33,352 nt of DNA from Prasinococcaceae sp. CCMP 1430 (GCA_013416795.1 RQSC01000014.1:583929-617280), one strand, 5' to 3'. Positions 9,427 to 18,904 are shown, numbered from the stretch's first letter. Made by a program: numbers and translations. The notes: a model not told the origin generated them from the sequence alone.

Positions 9427-10899
9427 TTACTTGGTGGTCTTGGCCCTCTTCGCAGCCGGGACGTCGGCGCCGGCGGCGTTGCGGTCAAAATGCGAGCGCA
9501 AGCCCTGCCAGCACTTGTAGTAGTCTGCGTCGCGGTGGTCCGCACTGAGGGCGTGCGGAGCGATGCGTGGCGTGGCATTCACCTCGAACATGAAGGCCAG
9601 GGTGTCGTCCGGTAGCCGGTGCGGAGGGTCCTGGTTGTCGCCTCCACGACCGCGCGCGACTTCGGTCTCGAACGAGGTCGTATCAGGTCCGTGCGGCGTC
9701 ATGCACATGTGCAGGCTTGCGCCTCCCGGCTGAAAGCCACCCTTGCCGGCCTCCTTGGCCTCGTACTCGCCGCGGATGAGCCCCATGAATTCGTTCATGG
9801 CGTTGCGGTGATAGTACGGCGGCCTGAAGGTAGCGACGCTCACGCTCCACCTGGGCGGAAAGATGACGAAGTCGGCGACGGCGGTGCCGGGCGTTGCGGA
9901 TGGTACCGTCAGCACTGTGAAGATGGAGGGATCCGGGTGGTCGAACATCACGGCGTTCACTGGGCAGAACTTGCTGAGGTCGTACTTATACGGGTAGTAG
10001 TTGCCATGCCACGCCACGACATTGAATGGCGAAAATGGCTGGCGCGCCTCGAAGAGCTGCCCCTCGAATTTGTGCAGCACTCTGAAGCCACCGCCCCCCC
10101 TCGACATGTCATGTCGCTCGTCCGTCTCCTCGAACCACGCCTCGGGCGCGTGAAAGTCGCGCTCCGCCGCCAGGCCATTCGCGCCAATCGGCCCCAGATT
10201 GGGCAGCTCGAACCTCCCCGAGTACACCTCCAGAATATAGCCCCTCGCGGCGGTGCTCCCGGAGGCACCGGGCTCAAGCTTCACAGCGAAGCGGACGCCG
10301 CGCGGCATCACGCAAATCTCGGTCGGGGCCACGCGCAGCCTTCCGAACTCGCTCTTGATCCGCAGCGCGCCCTGCTGTGGCACGATGAGGAACTCACCGT
10401 CCGCGTTGCACAGGCAGCAGTCGTCCATGGACTTGTTGCACGCGTACATGTGCATCGCGTAGCCGCTCTTATCAGCGCTGCTACCTGCACCGCACATCGA
10501 GTACAGGCCTCGCACGAAGTCGGTCGGCGCGTCCGGGCCGGGCACTTCGAGCGGGTCCCAGCGCAGCTGGTTAGGAGTAAGGTGGGCCTTGCCGAAGTCG
10601 CCGACGAGCTTCTCGGGCGTAGGTGCCGGCGCAAAGGGCTCGTGCGTCACGCTCGGGCGGATGCGGTACAGCCAGGCCTTGAAGTTGTCCTTGCGTGCCA
10701 TCGTGAACGCGGTGCCGCTGAGCTGCTCGGCGTAGAGCCCGTACGCGCACACGCGCGGGTTGTTGCCGCGCGCCGGCAGCGCGCCGGGCAGCGCCTCGCT
10801 CGAGAAGGTGTTGCCGAAGCCGCTCTGGTAGCTCAGGTCGGCCCACTCGCAGGCGCCCTTGTCCGCAGGCACGCCCATATCGATCGCCCCGCTCCCCAT
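9427..10899 (-). CDS. HGD: Homogentisate 1,2-dioxygenase
   Basis: This non-heme iron enzyme opens the ring of homogentisate to maleylacetoacetate in tyrosine and phenylalanine breakdown. In a photosynthetic cell it competes with tocopherol and plastoquinone synthesis for the same substrate. It is an intronless gene of 490 residues (the human enzyme has 445), starting at the ATG at 10899 (MGSGAIDMGVPADK). Family signatures run from end to end: YQSGFGNTFSSEALPGALP, WLYRIRPS, VAWHGNYYPYKYDL, FPPRW, YYHRNAMNEFMGLIRG and MTPHGPD. The iron ligands fit His364, Glu370 and His403. Spacing between the first two equals the human enzyme; the third is three residues further on because of a small insertion. 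The tail AKRAKTTK is basic. An upstream in-frame ATG at 11076 would add low-complexity residues and was not used. Confidence 0.97.
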   Translation of the reverse strand: MGSGAIDMGVPADKGACEWADLSYQSGFGNTFSSEALPGALPARGNNPRVCAYGLYAEQLSGTAFTMARKDNFKAWLYRIRPSVTHEPFAPAPTPEKLVGDFGKAHLTPNQLRWDPLEVPGPDAPTDFVRGLYSMCGAGSSADKSGYAMHMYACNKSMDDCCLCNADGEFLIVPQQGALRIKSEFGRLRVAPTEICVMPRGVRFAVKLEPGASGSTAARGYILEVYSGRFELPNLGPIGANGLAAERDFHAPEAWFEETDERHDMSRGGGGFRVLHKFEGQLFEARQPFSPFNVVAWHGNYYPYKYDLSKFCPVNAVMFDHPDPSIFTVLTVPSATPGTAVADFVIFPPRWSVSVATFRPPYYHRNAMNEFMGLIRGEYEAKEAGKGGFQPGGASLHMCMTPHGPDTTSFETEVARGRGGDNQDPPHRLPDDTLAFMFEVNATPRIAPHALSADHRDADYYKCWQGLRSHFDRNAAGADVPAAKRAKTTK

Positions 10900-11027
10900 C
10901 GCCGCGCGTTCCCCCGGCCGGTGCCCCCCCCCTTCCCCCCCCCCCTCGCGCCCGCGCCCGCGCCGCCACGCGGCCGTCTGCGAGGCGCCCCTCACGGGCG
11001 GCCGCCTCGCCGGAAGCGGAGCGCTTG

Positions 11028-11058
11028 CCTCTCTTCCTCCCTCCCTCCCTCCCTCCTC
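11028..11058 (+). repeat. CCT/CTCC pyrimidine microsatellite
   Basis: A run of CCTC/CCT units with no guanine until its end lies about 130 bases upstream of the HGD start codon, so it is purine-rich on the HGD sense strand. It could belong to the promoter or 5' UTR. Confidence 0.75.
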
Positions 11059-11789
11059 GGTCGCCTCCCCCCACACACACGCGCCGGCGCCGGCGCGACA
11101 CGGACGCCCGCGGCCCGCGCGGGCCGACCGCCGGCGCGCGCGCGCTGTGGCGCAGCGCGCTCTTTGCCCAGTCGCTCATCAGATCTTTTTTCCCCCCTCT
11201 CCTTTTTTGTTGGCTTCTGCCACGGCAGCGCGCACGGAAAGAACATGCACACGTGTGCACCGGCCGGGCACACATCGATGTGGGCCATCAGTCGAACGCC
11301 GGCGACGCGACGGACGCACCCATTCGATCGACCCTCGCGGGGCCCGCCTAGCGCAGACCTCCCCTGCTGTGGCGCTCGCTCGCTAGAGAGAGCATCGTGA
11401 TGGTGCAGTACTAGGACTAGCCATTAGTCTAGATGCACCCTTATTGAAAAGCATGTAGGCATGTGTTTATCCCACGGGAGAGTTTTAAAAAAAAACGCGC
11501 CACCCGGTGCGCGTTCGAGTGCCCGAGTTCGGCCTCCCCCTTCCCCCCCGCGCCCGGGCGAGCCAGCTGGCCTGTCCGGCGTGGATCCGGCCGCGCGGGG
11601 CGCGCGCGGGGGGCCGTGCGCGGGATCGCTCGGGGAGGATTCGAATCGGGGGTTCGGGGGCGCGTTCGGGGCGGCTCCGGCCGGTCTCGCTCGCGTTTGC
11701 GACGCGCCAATCGGCGGGCGAGGTTCAAAGTGATGGCGAGGGCTCGGACATGGGTGGGAGCCGAGCCGCATGGGAGGGCAGTCCTTCTT

Positions 11790-11819
11790 GAGAGAGAGAG
11801 AGGGAGAGGGAGAGGGGGG
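11790..11819 (+). repeat. GA-rich purine tract
   Basis: Alternating GA dinucleotides shift into GGGA units over about 30 bases. It is a simple repeat in the noncoding HGD-RABL2 spacer. Confidence 0.8.
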
Positions 11820-12088
11820 CCCGACGAGGGCCGCGAGGAGTCCTGCTGCCCGGCCTCCTCGGCCGCGGCGTGGCGCCACAGGGCACACTCGGGGCGCGGC
11901 GCCCCGAGCGCGCTCCCCCCGCCCGCACGAGCACGCTGCCCCGCAGCCATCGAGGGGGCCGCCGCGCGATCCGCCCGCGCGCGCGCTCGGCGCCCCGCAA
12001 AGAGGGTCTGGAAAAGTCCGCCCCCATAGCTCACATGGCATTCAAAGACGCGGGCGCCGCGCGGGGGGGAAGGGGGCGGGAGGGTTAA

Positions 12089-12104
12089 GGTTTCGATCGA
12101 AACC
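12089..12104. other. Perfect 16-base palindrome GGTTTCGATCGAAACC
   Basis: The sequence equals its own reverse complement over all sixteen bases. It sits at the edge where the spacer turns from very GC-rich to AT-richer. It could bind a dimeric factor; there is no other evidence of function. Confidence 0.6.
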
Positions 12105-12305
12105 CCAAATGCAGCGGGGCGCGCGCGCGCGCGTGGCGCGACGGGGGCGCGCCGCGGAAGCGCGCGATCGAATTATGGGAATCCCGTTAAAAGTAATTAC
12201 AAAATTATATCTTAGAGACCTTTAACGCGCTTCGAAAATGAAACGGGGAAAACGGGGCGTCGCGTGCGTGTGTGTGGCCAGAAGAGCGCGCCCCCGCCGA
12301 GGCCC

Positions 12306-12319
12306 AAAAAAAAAACGCG
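12306..12319 (+). repeat. A10 tract followed by CGCG
   Basis: Ten adenines run directly into CGCG, matching the pattern at 2250 and 11487. A reverse-orientation copy (CGCG then T6) follows at 12415-12424. Confidence 0.65.
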
Positions 12320-12573
12320 GCCGAAAATATAAAATCAAAATCAAAATGTGAGCACCGCCGTCGGCCCAACGACAACCGCCTTCTGCGCTTCCGGAGGTTT
12401 TCGACGCGCGTTGACGCGTTTTTTGCAGCTCAATTCTTGAAAATAATTCGCGGAAGATCGGTCGAAATCGGCGTCGGCACCCGCCGGTCAAAAAGCACAC
12501 GGGCGTGGAAAAGTGCACCGGCGTCGCATCGCGCCCGATCGGCTCCGTGGGAGGCATGGAATCCAAGATGTCG

Positions 12574-12590
12574 GAATCCATTGGATTCCA
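12574..12590. other. Near-perfect palindrome GGAATCCA-T-TGGATTCC
   Basis: Two eight-base arms are exact reverse complements around a single T. A further TGGAATCC copy lies just upstream, giving three GGAATCC half-sites within about 35 bases. It lies in the AT-richer island upstream of RABL2. Confidence 0.6.
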
Positions 12591-13153
12591 TATTTCAGTG
12601 CGGGGGGAAATAAGTTCAAGTGATATTAGAATGATTCGATGGATACGCCGGCATCTGCGCATGCGCCGGCGCGCGCGCGCGCGACGCACACAACGACGGC
12701 GTGCGCCGCTGGCGCCCCGCGTGCCAGCCAGTGCGCGGGCGGGCGACGGGCGGGTAGTTGAGAGGCCGGGGCAGGTGAGGGGAGGGAGGGGGGTGGAGGG
12801 GAGGATCGAGGGCGCGGTGCCTGGCGGTTGGCAAGGGGGGGTTCGAGCGCTCGGCTGCGCGCTGGCGCGCGGCGCGCCGGCGAGCCGCGTTCGCCGAGTT
12901 GGCTCGTCGCAGTCGGCGGGGGCCGGGGAGGCTCCGTCAGGCAGTGGCGCGGCGGGGCACCGCCAGCCGCCGGCTGCCCGCGCGAGGGCCGGGCCTGGGC
13001 GGGCCAGACGGGCGAGGCTTAGGCTGGGTGCCGCTCAGGGGTTGGGCGCGCGGGCGAAAGAGCTCGGGCGCGGCGACACGAGAGCATTGACGCCGTTGCC
13101 GAGAGGTCCCGTGCCGAATCCGTCGCCGCCAGAGCGCGCGAGCAGTTGTAGCC

Positions 13154-14183
13154 ATGGCGGGGGATGAGCACTACTGGCCGGGCGACGAGGAGGGGAAGCT
13201 GAGTGTGGTGACCAGCAAAAACAGCGTAAAGGTGCGCTGCGCGCCTCAATTCGCCGCGTCGCCTAGGCTTGTCTCCGTCCCACGGACGCGCTTCTGGAGT
13301 GTTGTTGGTCAACGCCGTCTCACTCCGCGCCTGGTCAATGCTGGCCCGCACGGCGTGCGCGCGCTGCTCCTGGGAGGGAATCTCGCCTTCTTTCCGCACG
13401 AGCGAGATGCCGTGCGTGGACACTGCCTGGTCTCTGGCGCGAATTGTCGCGTCCGCGTCCGCGCTGCTCACTAACCCGCCCCGCTCCCGTCCTCCCGCAT
13501 GACCCCCTCTCCCCCCACACACACACCCGTCACCCCCCCCGCGCGTGCGTGCGCCAACCGCGCAGGTCATCCTGCTGGGCGACTCCGCGGTGGGCAAGTC
13601 GAAGCTGGTGGAGCGCTTTCTGATGGATGGCTTCGCCCCGCAGCAGCTGTCCACGTACGCGCTCACGCTCTTCCGATACAACTACAAGGTGCCGGGCGAT
13701 GCGGACCCGACGGCGGACGGTGCTCTGACGGGCAAGACCGTGCCCGTTGACATCTGGGACACCGCGGGGCAGGAGCGCTTCTCGACCTTGCACCCGAGCT
13801 ACTTCTACAAGGCGCATGCGTGCATCATGGTTTTTGACGTCACGCGCAAGGCGACGTACAAGCACCTCGAGAGATGGCATCAGGCGCTGCAGGAGTACGC
13901 GCCTGACATCCCCACGTTCGTTGTGGCCAACAAGGTCGACGTGGACTACTCGGTGACGCAGCGGTCGTTTGCGTGGCCCACCAAGCACAGGCTGCCCTTC
14001 TTCTTCGTCAGTGCTGCAGACGGGACGAATGTGGTCAAGGCTTTCCACGCGGCGGTCGCGGCTGGGCTCAGGCGCAAGGAGTGCCCGCCTGAGGACGTGT
14101 ACAACGATATCCTCAATCTATTGGAGGAAGACCAACTCGGGGAGGGCACGCGAGGCAACGTGAGCCTCATAGGCAGCGCCTAA
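13154..14183 (+). CDS. RABL2: Rab-like protein 2 (RABL2), ciliary small GTPase, one intron
   Basis: RABL2 binds GTP and associates with the intraflagellar transport machinery at the ciliary base. Exons are 13154-13231 and 13566-14183 (231 residues); the 334-base intron is GTGCGC...GCGCAG, phase 0. The start ATG lies in GCCATGG context. The Walker A loop is GDSAVGKSK (31-39), then the RABL2-specific LVERFLMDG and PQQLSTYALTLF, switch II DTAGQERF (91-98), AHACIMVFDV, NKVD (148-151) and SAADGTNVVK (175-184). These follow human RABL2 closely. An extra loop of about 15 residues (68-82, rich in Asp, Ala and Gly) sits between the strands before switch II. The C-terminus has no prenylation cysteines, as expected for RABL2. 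Its presence implies a flagellated stage. Confidence 0.95.
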
Positions 14184-14665
14184 GCGAGGCGGCGCAGGCG
14201 CGGCAACCTGAGTGGGGGAGGTCACGGGCGGTGCCCCTTGCAGACGTCGGGGGCGCGCGCGCGTGCGCTGCGGAGTCGAGTGCGGACCACACAATCTCAT
14301 TCTTAAAACACACACAAGCACCCTACCACCGCCCGTCTGGGGCGGGTGTGTACCACCCGAGCGCGCTGCAGAGGCGCCGCTGGGGATGCCATCGCGATGT
14401 GCGCAGAGTGCGGCGCGCGCTGAAGTGCTGCCCTCGTGCTGTGCTCTTTGGCCGCGTGAGGGGGCTCACGCGTGCCACTCCTCCGCCAAGCGGCTTGATC
14501 CCGACACGCATTTTGCGAGGCTGTGCGGCCACTGCTCGCGGGGGGCGCCACACTGCGCGCGTGTCCCAGCAGGCGCATGGTGCGGAGAGGGCGTCACGCA
14601 GACGCGACGGGGCGCTGCGAGGGCATTCGCTCGCTGGCACGGCGCCAGGTGCGCATGCGCGCGTG
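14184..14665. other. Spacer between RABL2 and the methyltransferase
   Basis: The 482 bases hold the RABL2 3' UTR and the methyltransferase promoter. The methyltransferase frame is open throughout, but its only potential starts upstream of 14666 are non-ATG. A second frame (from about 14388) is also open and Cys/His-rich in places. A 5' exon joined by splicing is possible, and I cannot decide. Confidence 0.4.
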
Positions 14666-16351
14666 ATGGCTGCGGAATGCGCTGGGGGAACTGCGGGGGG
14701 CGCGAGAGTCTTGGCACAGCCCGGCCAGCGGGGACGGCGGAGCGGGCGGCCGCACGCGCCACGGCCGCGGCAGTTGCAGAGGCGGCGACATCATCGCTCC
14801 ACAGCACGCCAGCCAACGCATGCGCGACAGCAGGCGCCGTCAGTGACTCTTGAGAGCGCCGGCGTCGGGGGCATCGCCGTCGGGGCCCTCGTGTGCGCTC
14901 CGGCGCACACGCAGGCAGCGCGCGAGGCGTTGATCGCAGCGGGTGCGACACTGAGGAAGGATGGGGTCACGCCATTCGAGCCTTCGCTGTGGGCACCTGC
15001 AGACCCGGCTGAGGCTGATGCGCTCGGCCGCACATTGAGCGTGGCGCGTAGCTCGCCCACGCTCTTCGCAGTGCACGCATCGCATGGCGGCGACTTCGAC
15101 GCGCCGCTGCTGCTCTGCCCTGATGCGATGCCGCCGGGCGCGTCGTGGGCGTGGGTACGCGGCCTGCGCATGAACTCGGTCGCGTGCGCGCACCACCGAC
15201 CGACGAGCGAGGGTTGTGAAGGGTTCTCGCACTCACACGGACACCGCACGCGCCCATCGCGGCGACAGCAGCAGCACACTGAGGCGGTTGCCGCTTTTGA
15301 GGCGACCGCGCGAGCGGGCGGGACGCCGCACGTGCCGGCGTCGTGTGCCGCGTGCGCCGAGCCACGCTTCACGTTCGCAGAGCTCTTTGCAGGCATCGGC
15401 GGTTTTCGCCTCGCGCTGCAGCGCACCGGTGGCGAGTGCGTGTTCGCTTCTGAGCTGGACACGCAGGCGCGCGCAACGTACGCGGCCAACTTCGGCCCGG
15501 ACATGGCACTCTACGGCGACATCACCGAAGTGCGCGACGCAGAGCTGCCCGCGAGGTGCGATATGGTGGTGGGCGGGTTCCCCTGCCAGTCTTTCTCAGC
15601 CCGTGGCGAGCGCATGGGGCTCGAAGATCCGCGCGGCCGGCTCTACCTCGAGGTGGTGAGAGCCATGAAAGTGTGTCAGCCGCGCGCCGTGCTCCTAGAG
15701 AATGTCGAGAATCTGCTACACGTGAGCGACGGCCGGGCGCTCGAAGCCATTGTGGACGACCTTGAGGGCGCAGGCTACCGCGTGCGGACGCAGGTCGTCG
15801 ATGCGTTGCACTACGTACCCCAGCACCGCAAGCGACTGTGGTTCGTAGCGTTCAGGGAGGACGTCGCCGCGCGCGCGTTCGAGCGCTTCGAGTGGCCGCA
15901 CCACACCCCTCCAGCGCCCGGGGGGCCCTTTCCGCATGCTGTCGCAGATGTGCTCGAGCCAGCAGGCTGTGACTCGGCAGTAGGGTGCGCTCTGAGCGAC
16001 GAGCACAAAGCAGTCATCGCGAAGCGTTGTGGTGTCACCGCAGACGGCCATCCACGCTACCGGAGCGCCCCCCAGGGCTTTCCCGCACGGACGCTCATCG
16101 CCTCGTACAAGTCGCAAAGCGCGTACTACGCAGAGCTCGTCGCGGACGCGACAGCCCAAGGCCCTGGCGAGCCAAGGTACTACACGCCCCGCGAGTGCGC
16201 GCGCATCATGGGCTTCCCTGAGGACTTCAGATTGCCCGAGAACAACCGAGCGTACCACCAATTGGGCAACGCGGTCGTGCCGCAGGTGGTCGAGGCGCTC
16301 ACCAGAGCTATCGTGGATGCTTTAGAGATGGATGATGGTCCACCGTCGTGA
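14666..16351 (+). CDS. DNA (cytosine-5) methyltransferase, bacterial type
   Basis: It is predicted to methylate cytosine C5 in DNA using S-adenosylmethionine. Its 561 residues start at the first in-frame ATG (14666). The C-terminal two thirds carry the C5 motifs in order: I, FAELFAGIGGFRLAL (from about 237); IV, GGFPCQSFSARGE with catalytic Cys307; VI, ENVENL (Glu345); VIII, QHRKRLW (from Gln386); a short target-recognition region; IX, YYTPRECARIMGFPEDF; X, QLGNAVVPQVVEAL. The compact layout without BAH, CXXC or RFTS domains is like bacterial Dcm-type enzymes, and no DNMT2 signature is seen. Residues about 70-175 (GGIAVGALVCAP, ALIAAGATLRKDG) look folded but I do not recognise them. The gene is intronless and converges with the ARM gene 68 bases away. 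Transfer from bacteria at some time is inferred. Confidence 0.93.
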   Translation: MAAECAGGTAGGARVLAQPGQRGRRSGRPHAPRPRQLQRRRHHRSTARQPTHARQQAPSVTLESAGVGGIAVGALVCAPAHTQAAREALIAAGATLRKDGVTPFEPSLWAPADPAEADALGRTLSVARSSPTLFAVHASHGGDFDAPLLLCPDAMPPGASWAWVRGLRMNSVACAHHRPTSEGCEGFSHSHGHRTRPSRRQQQHTEAVAAFEATARAGGTPHVPASCAACAEPRFTFAELFAGIGGFRLALQRTGGECVFASELDTQARATYAANFGPDMALYGDITEVRDAELPARCDMVVGGFPCQSFSARGERMGLEDPRGRLYLEVVRAMKVCQPRAVLLENVENLLHVSDGRALEAIVDDLEGAGYRVRTQVVDALHYVPQHRKRLWFVAFREDVAARAFERFEWPHHTPPAPGGPFPHAVADVLEPAGCDSAVGCALSDEHKAVIAKRCGVTADGHPRYRSAPQGFPARTLIASYKSQSAYYAELVADATAQGPGEPRYYTPRECARIMGFPEDFRLPENNRAYHQLGNAVVPQVVEALTRAIVDALEMDDGPPS

Positions 16352-16419
16352 CTGCATGTATCTAATGACCCCAAGTATTACCTAAGTCGCGAGGAGGACC
16401 GCACGACGTCTCTAGGAAG

Positions 16420-17883
16420 CTAGCAGCGGTTCTGCACATCGCCGAGCGGCGGCGAACGCGGTGCGCGGCGCCCGCTCTTCGGGCGCGCGCGCGGAGTCAC
16501 CGCTGGCGCTCCCAGCATTGCCGCGAGGCTCGTGTCCGCTCCGGCCGGTCCTGGCGCACTGGGCAGGTCCTGATCATCGATTCGAGCCTCCGCCATGGCT
16601 CGCGACAGTCGCTCCACCGAAGCTTCTGGCTGCGGCGCGAAGGCCTCGCCCATGGCTGTCGAGTAGGCGTGCGACAGTGCCATGCCCTGCGAGAGCAGCT
16701 TGCCGAGGGCCTTCCGCCGAGGGTCATCGACAGACGGACCCGCCTCGGGTCCCAAGATGTTCAGCAGCGCGCCAGCGGCGCACCTCTGCGCCTGCATCTC
16801 GTCGCCAAACAGGAGGCCCATCAACGCTGGCACGGCGTCGCTCTCCCGTATGAGTTTCCTGCTCGCAGCCTCTCTGCTCACGTTCTGTTCCAGCGCCCGC
16901 CGAGGTGCAGGTGGGCGGCGCGGCCACTTCTGTCAGCGTGCTCGTATTTTCGCAACAGCAGGGGCAACTCCTGCCCACAGCGCACGCGTGTGAAGGCGGC
17001 GCACGCAAAACACATCGGACTGAAAGAGGCCCTTTGTCATCGCACGATCGCCGCTTGCGTGACACACCTGTAGAGCCCCCGCCGCGCTCGCCGCCACGGC
17101 GGGTTGGGGCGACTCCAGCAGCGCGACGAGCAGCGGGATGCCGCCATGCATGCGGACTGCGCGAATGGCCTCCGCATCCGAGCTCATATTGTGCACCGCG
17201 CCTGCAGCGCGCATGCGGACTTTGACGCTCTGGCTCGCCAACATAGCTACGAGCGGTCCCACAGCCCCACACTCCCTGACCGCCTTGCGCCCGTGCGCCT
17301 GGTAGCAGATTGACTGGATGGCGCCGGCGGCGTTGGCCTGCGCCGCCAGCGCAGCAGACGGGGCACCCGCACTCACTGGTTTGTCCCCGAGCGCGGCGAC
17401 GGCCGCCGCCGCGGCGCCCTGGCGCAACGCGGCGTCGACGTTCTCGGTTTCGTAGCACGCGTTGAGAAGCACATTGGCGGCCTCTGCCGCCACCTCGAGG
17501 CTCGACGGGTCGCGCAGGTGTCGCAGCGCGGCCGCGACGCCCTCCTCGCCGAACGCGAGACGGTTTGGGCGCTTGCGGCACAGCACCTTGAGCGCGCGCA
17601 GGGAGAGCAGCGCCAGCTCTGTGTCGATGTCATCGGCTCGTAGGAGGCACAGTAGGCCCTGGAAGGGGTCCTCCTCGTCTGCTCTGCGGAGGTTCGGCGA
17701 GTGCTGCGACTCCTCGTTGGCTCGGACGAAGCCGCCGAGCAAAGCATTGAGCGAGGCGCGATTCGACGCGGTGGCGGGCGCGCCGGCGAGCAGCGCCGCC
17801 TCGAGCGCGTGGCCGCTGCCGTGCGCGCTCAGGAAGGTGTCCACCTTCTCGAACGACGCCCACTGCTCCGCGCCCTCCGCCAT
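16420..17883 (-). CDS. Armadillo-repeat protein, one intron
   Basis: Armadillo repeats form a helical scaffold for binding other proteins; the partner here is unknown. Exon 1 is 17883-17068 and exon 2 is 16884-16420 (426 residues). The 183-base intron is GTGTGT...AACAG, phase 0, and cuts inside a repeat, joining SAAGALQ to NVSREAASRKL. At least five repeats are visible, for example LSLRALKVLC, EAANVLLNACYE, QANAAGAIQSICY, GAVGPLVAMLAS, AGAVHNMS, GGIPLLVALLES and QRCAAGALLNILG. The N-terminus (MAEGAEQWASFEKVDTF) has no signal peptide. The last 80 residues are low in repeats and basic at the end. The ATG at 17883 follows a Pro/Gly-coding GC run judged noncoding. I cannot assign it to a named ARMC subfamily. 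Confidence 0.85.
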
Positions 17884-17992
17884 GCTGCCCGCGTCCGCCC
17901 GCCCGCCCGCCCGCCCGCCCGGGGGGGTGGCGACGGGCCGCATTTGGCGCGAGCGCGGACCGACTCGGCCGGCCGACCGGGCCCGCGCCGCC

Positions 17993-18021
17993 AAAAAAAA
18001 AAAGCACGCCAAAAAAAAAAA
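17993..18021. repeat. Twin A11 tracts upstream of the ARM gene
   Basis: Two runs of eleven adenines are separated by GCACGCC. Seen from the ARM gene they are T tracts about 110-140 bases upstream of its ATG, a plausible nucleosome-excluding promoter element. Confidence 0.6.
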
Positions 18022-18406
18022 GGCGAAACCTCAACCTCCGCGGGACCCCCCCAGTCAAAGCGCACGCAACTCCGACCTTATGGGGACCCTGACGGCGTGA
18101 CCGCAAAGGGGCGCATACAGTACTGTGTAAGGGTGGGCGGCGTCAGAGCCGGAGCCGCCGGGGGATCCCACTGCTCCGCCCGCGTCGGCGCTGACCCCAA
18201 ACCTCCCCGACGCCCGCCGCGGCGCTCCCGCGTGCCGCGCGACCTCCGTACCCGAACGCGGCGCGAGGCCTCGCGGACCCTGCGGACCCTGTCGTGCCCG
18301 TGGCGCCGCGCGGGTGGATCACGCGGCGCGCCGCGTGGCGCCCGACGCGTCGGCCGTCCTGCGCGCAGCAGTCCCACGCCGTGGCGGCGGAAGAGGACCA
18401 ATAGCC

Positions 18407-18436
18407 GAATAGGAATAGGAATAGGAATAGGAATAG
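18407..18436 (+). repeat. GAATAG hexamer array, five copies
   Basis: Five perfect GAATAG copies stand in a row, followed by ACTAGCTAGACTAG. A second, imperfect array lies at 18507-18543. The unit does not match common telomere repeats. Confidence 0.9.
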
Positions 18437-18453
18437 ACTAGCTAGACTAGGGA

Positions 18454-18697
18454 CTACTGTACAGTCAGCCCCAACACATCCGGGAGGTCCCATCGAGCTT
18501 CCCCCGGAATAGGAATACTGGAATAGGAATAGGAATAGGAATATGAGTTTACAATGGACTAGACTAGTCCTGCTCCTGCCCCGGTATACAATATTCCATT
18601 TGTGCTCAAAAGTACCCACGGGCGATCACATAAATGCATCCACTCGCTGCTGTACAGTCAGCCCCAACACATCCGCGAGGTCCCATCATGCTCCCCC
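18454..18697 (+). repeat. Duplicated 51-base block (18454-18505 and 18647-18697)
   Basis: Both copies start with CTRCTGTACAGTCAGCCCC and continue through AACACATCC and GAGGTCCCATC to a C run. They differ by a handful of bases and a small indel. They are direct copies about 193 bases apart, and the second hexamer array lies between them. This suggests a segmental duplication or a small repeated element. Confidence 0.85.
18507..18543 (+). repeat. Second GAATAG array, imperfect
   Basis: Two units (GAATAG, GAATAC), a TG interruption and four more units (the last GAATAT) make up this array. It follows copy 1 of the duplicated block, while the first array precedes it. Confidence 0.85.
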
Positions 18698-18718
18698 CCC
18701 CTGGCGTTTCAGACCAAC

Positions 18719-18904
18719 GCATGTATTCTACGTCAAACGGGTGACCGTTGCTGGCACAAGCAAAACCTGATATCGACCAAAAAATCGACAAAAAAAAACA
18801 AAATCCACTCGCCCGTGGGGATCAGGGCGCCGGGGGCGCGTCAAACGGGGAGGAGCTCGCGTAAAGAGAAACGAGGGCACCCGTTTGAGGTAGAATGTGC
18901 ATGC
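18719..18904. repeat. Imperfect inverted repeat of about 28 bases
   Basis: The left arm (18719-18746) contains ATTCTACGTCAAACGGGTG. The right arm (18875-18904) contains its near reverse complement CACCCGTTTGAGGTAGAAT, so the arms match apart from a few changes and one short indel. A third GTCAAACGGG copy lies at about 18839. The pair could form a hairpin or be the ends of a small element. Confidence 0.75.

Larger units (their letters stand above)
10900..13153. promoter_or_regulatory. Long divergent spacer between HGD and RABL2
   Basis: These 2.25 kb lie between two start codons that point away from each other. The half near HGD holds poly-C and CCT tracts (about 10926-11058), and a GA tract lies at 11790-11819. 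Two less GC-rich islands lie at about 12160-12240 and 12300-12640. Sixteen- and seventeen-base palindromes sit in or beside them. Open frames are low-complexity and overlap on both strands, so I call no gene. A CTAG-rich hairpin lies at 11410-11433. A small noncoding RNA gene cannot be excluded. Confidence 0.5.

Noticed and set aside
9619-11400. 593-codon plus-strand open frame opposite homogentisate dioxygenase
   Set aside because: It is the antisense shadow of a very GC-rich coding sequence: its residues are mainly Arg, Ala, Val and His with no family motif, while the minus strand encodes a complete, motif-perfect enzyme.
11463-12029. Overlapping frames in the HGD-RABL2 spacer
   Set aside because: Several frames on both strands are open together, as expected from GC content, and none has domain-like sequence.
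14388-14853. Separate Cys/His-rich gene upstream of the methyltransferase
   Set aside because: The frame ends inside the methyltransferase coding region and shows no clear zinc-finger spacing. It could only be real as a spliced 5' exon, which cannot be shown here.
18407-18543. GAATAG arrays considered as telomeric or CRISPR repeats
   Set aside because: The unit is not a known telomere repeat, copies are adjacent without unique spacers, and the setting is a eukaryotic gene spacer.
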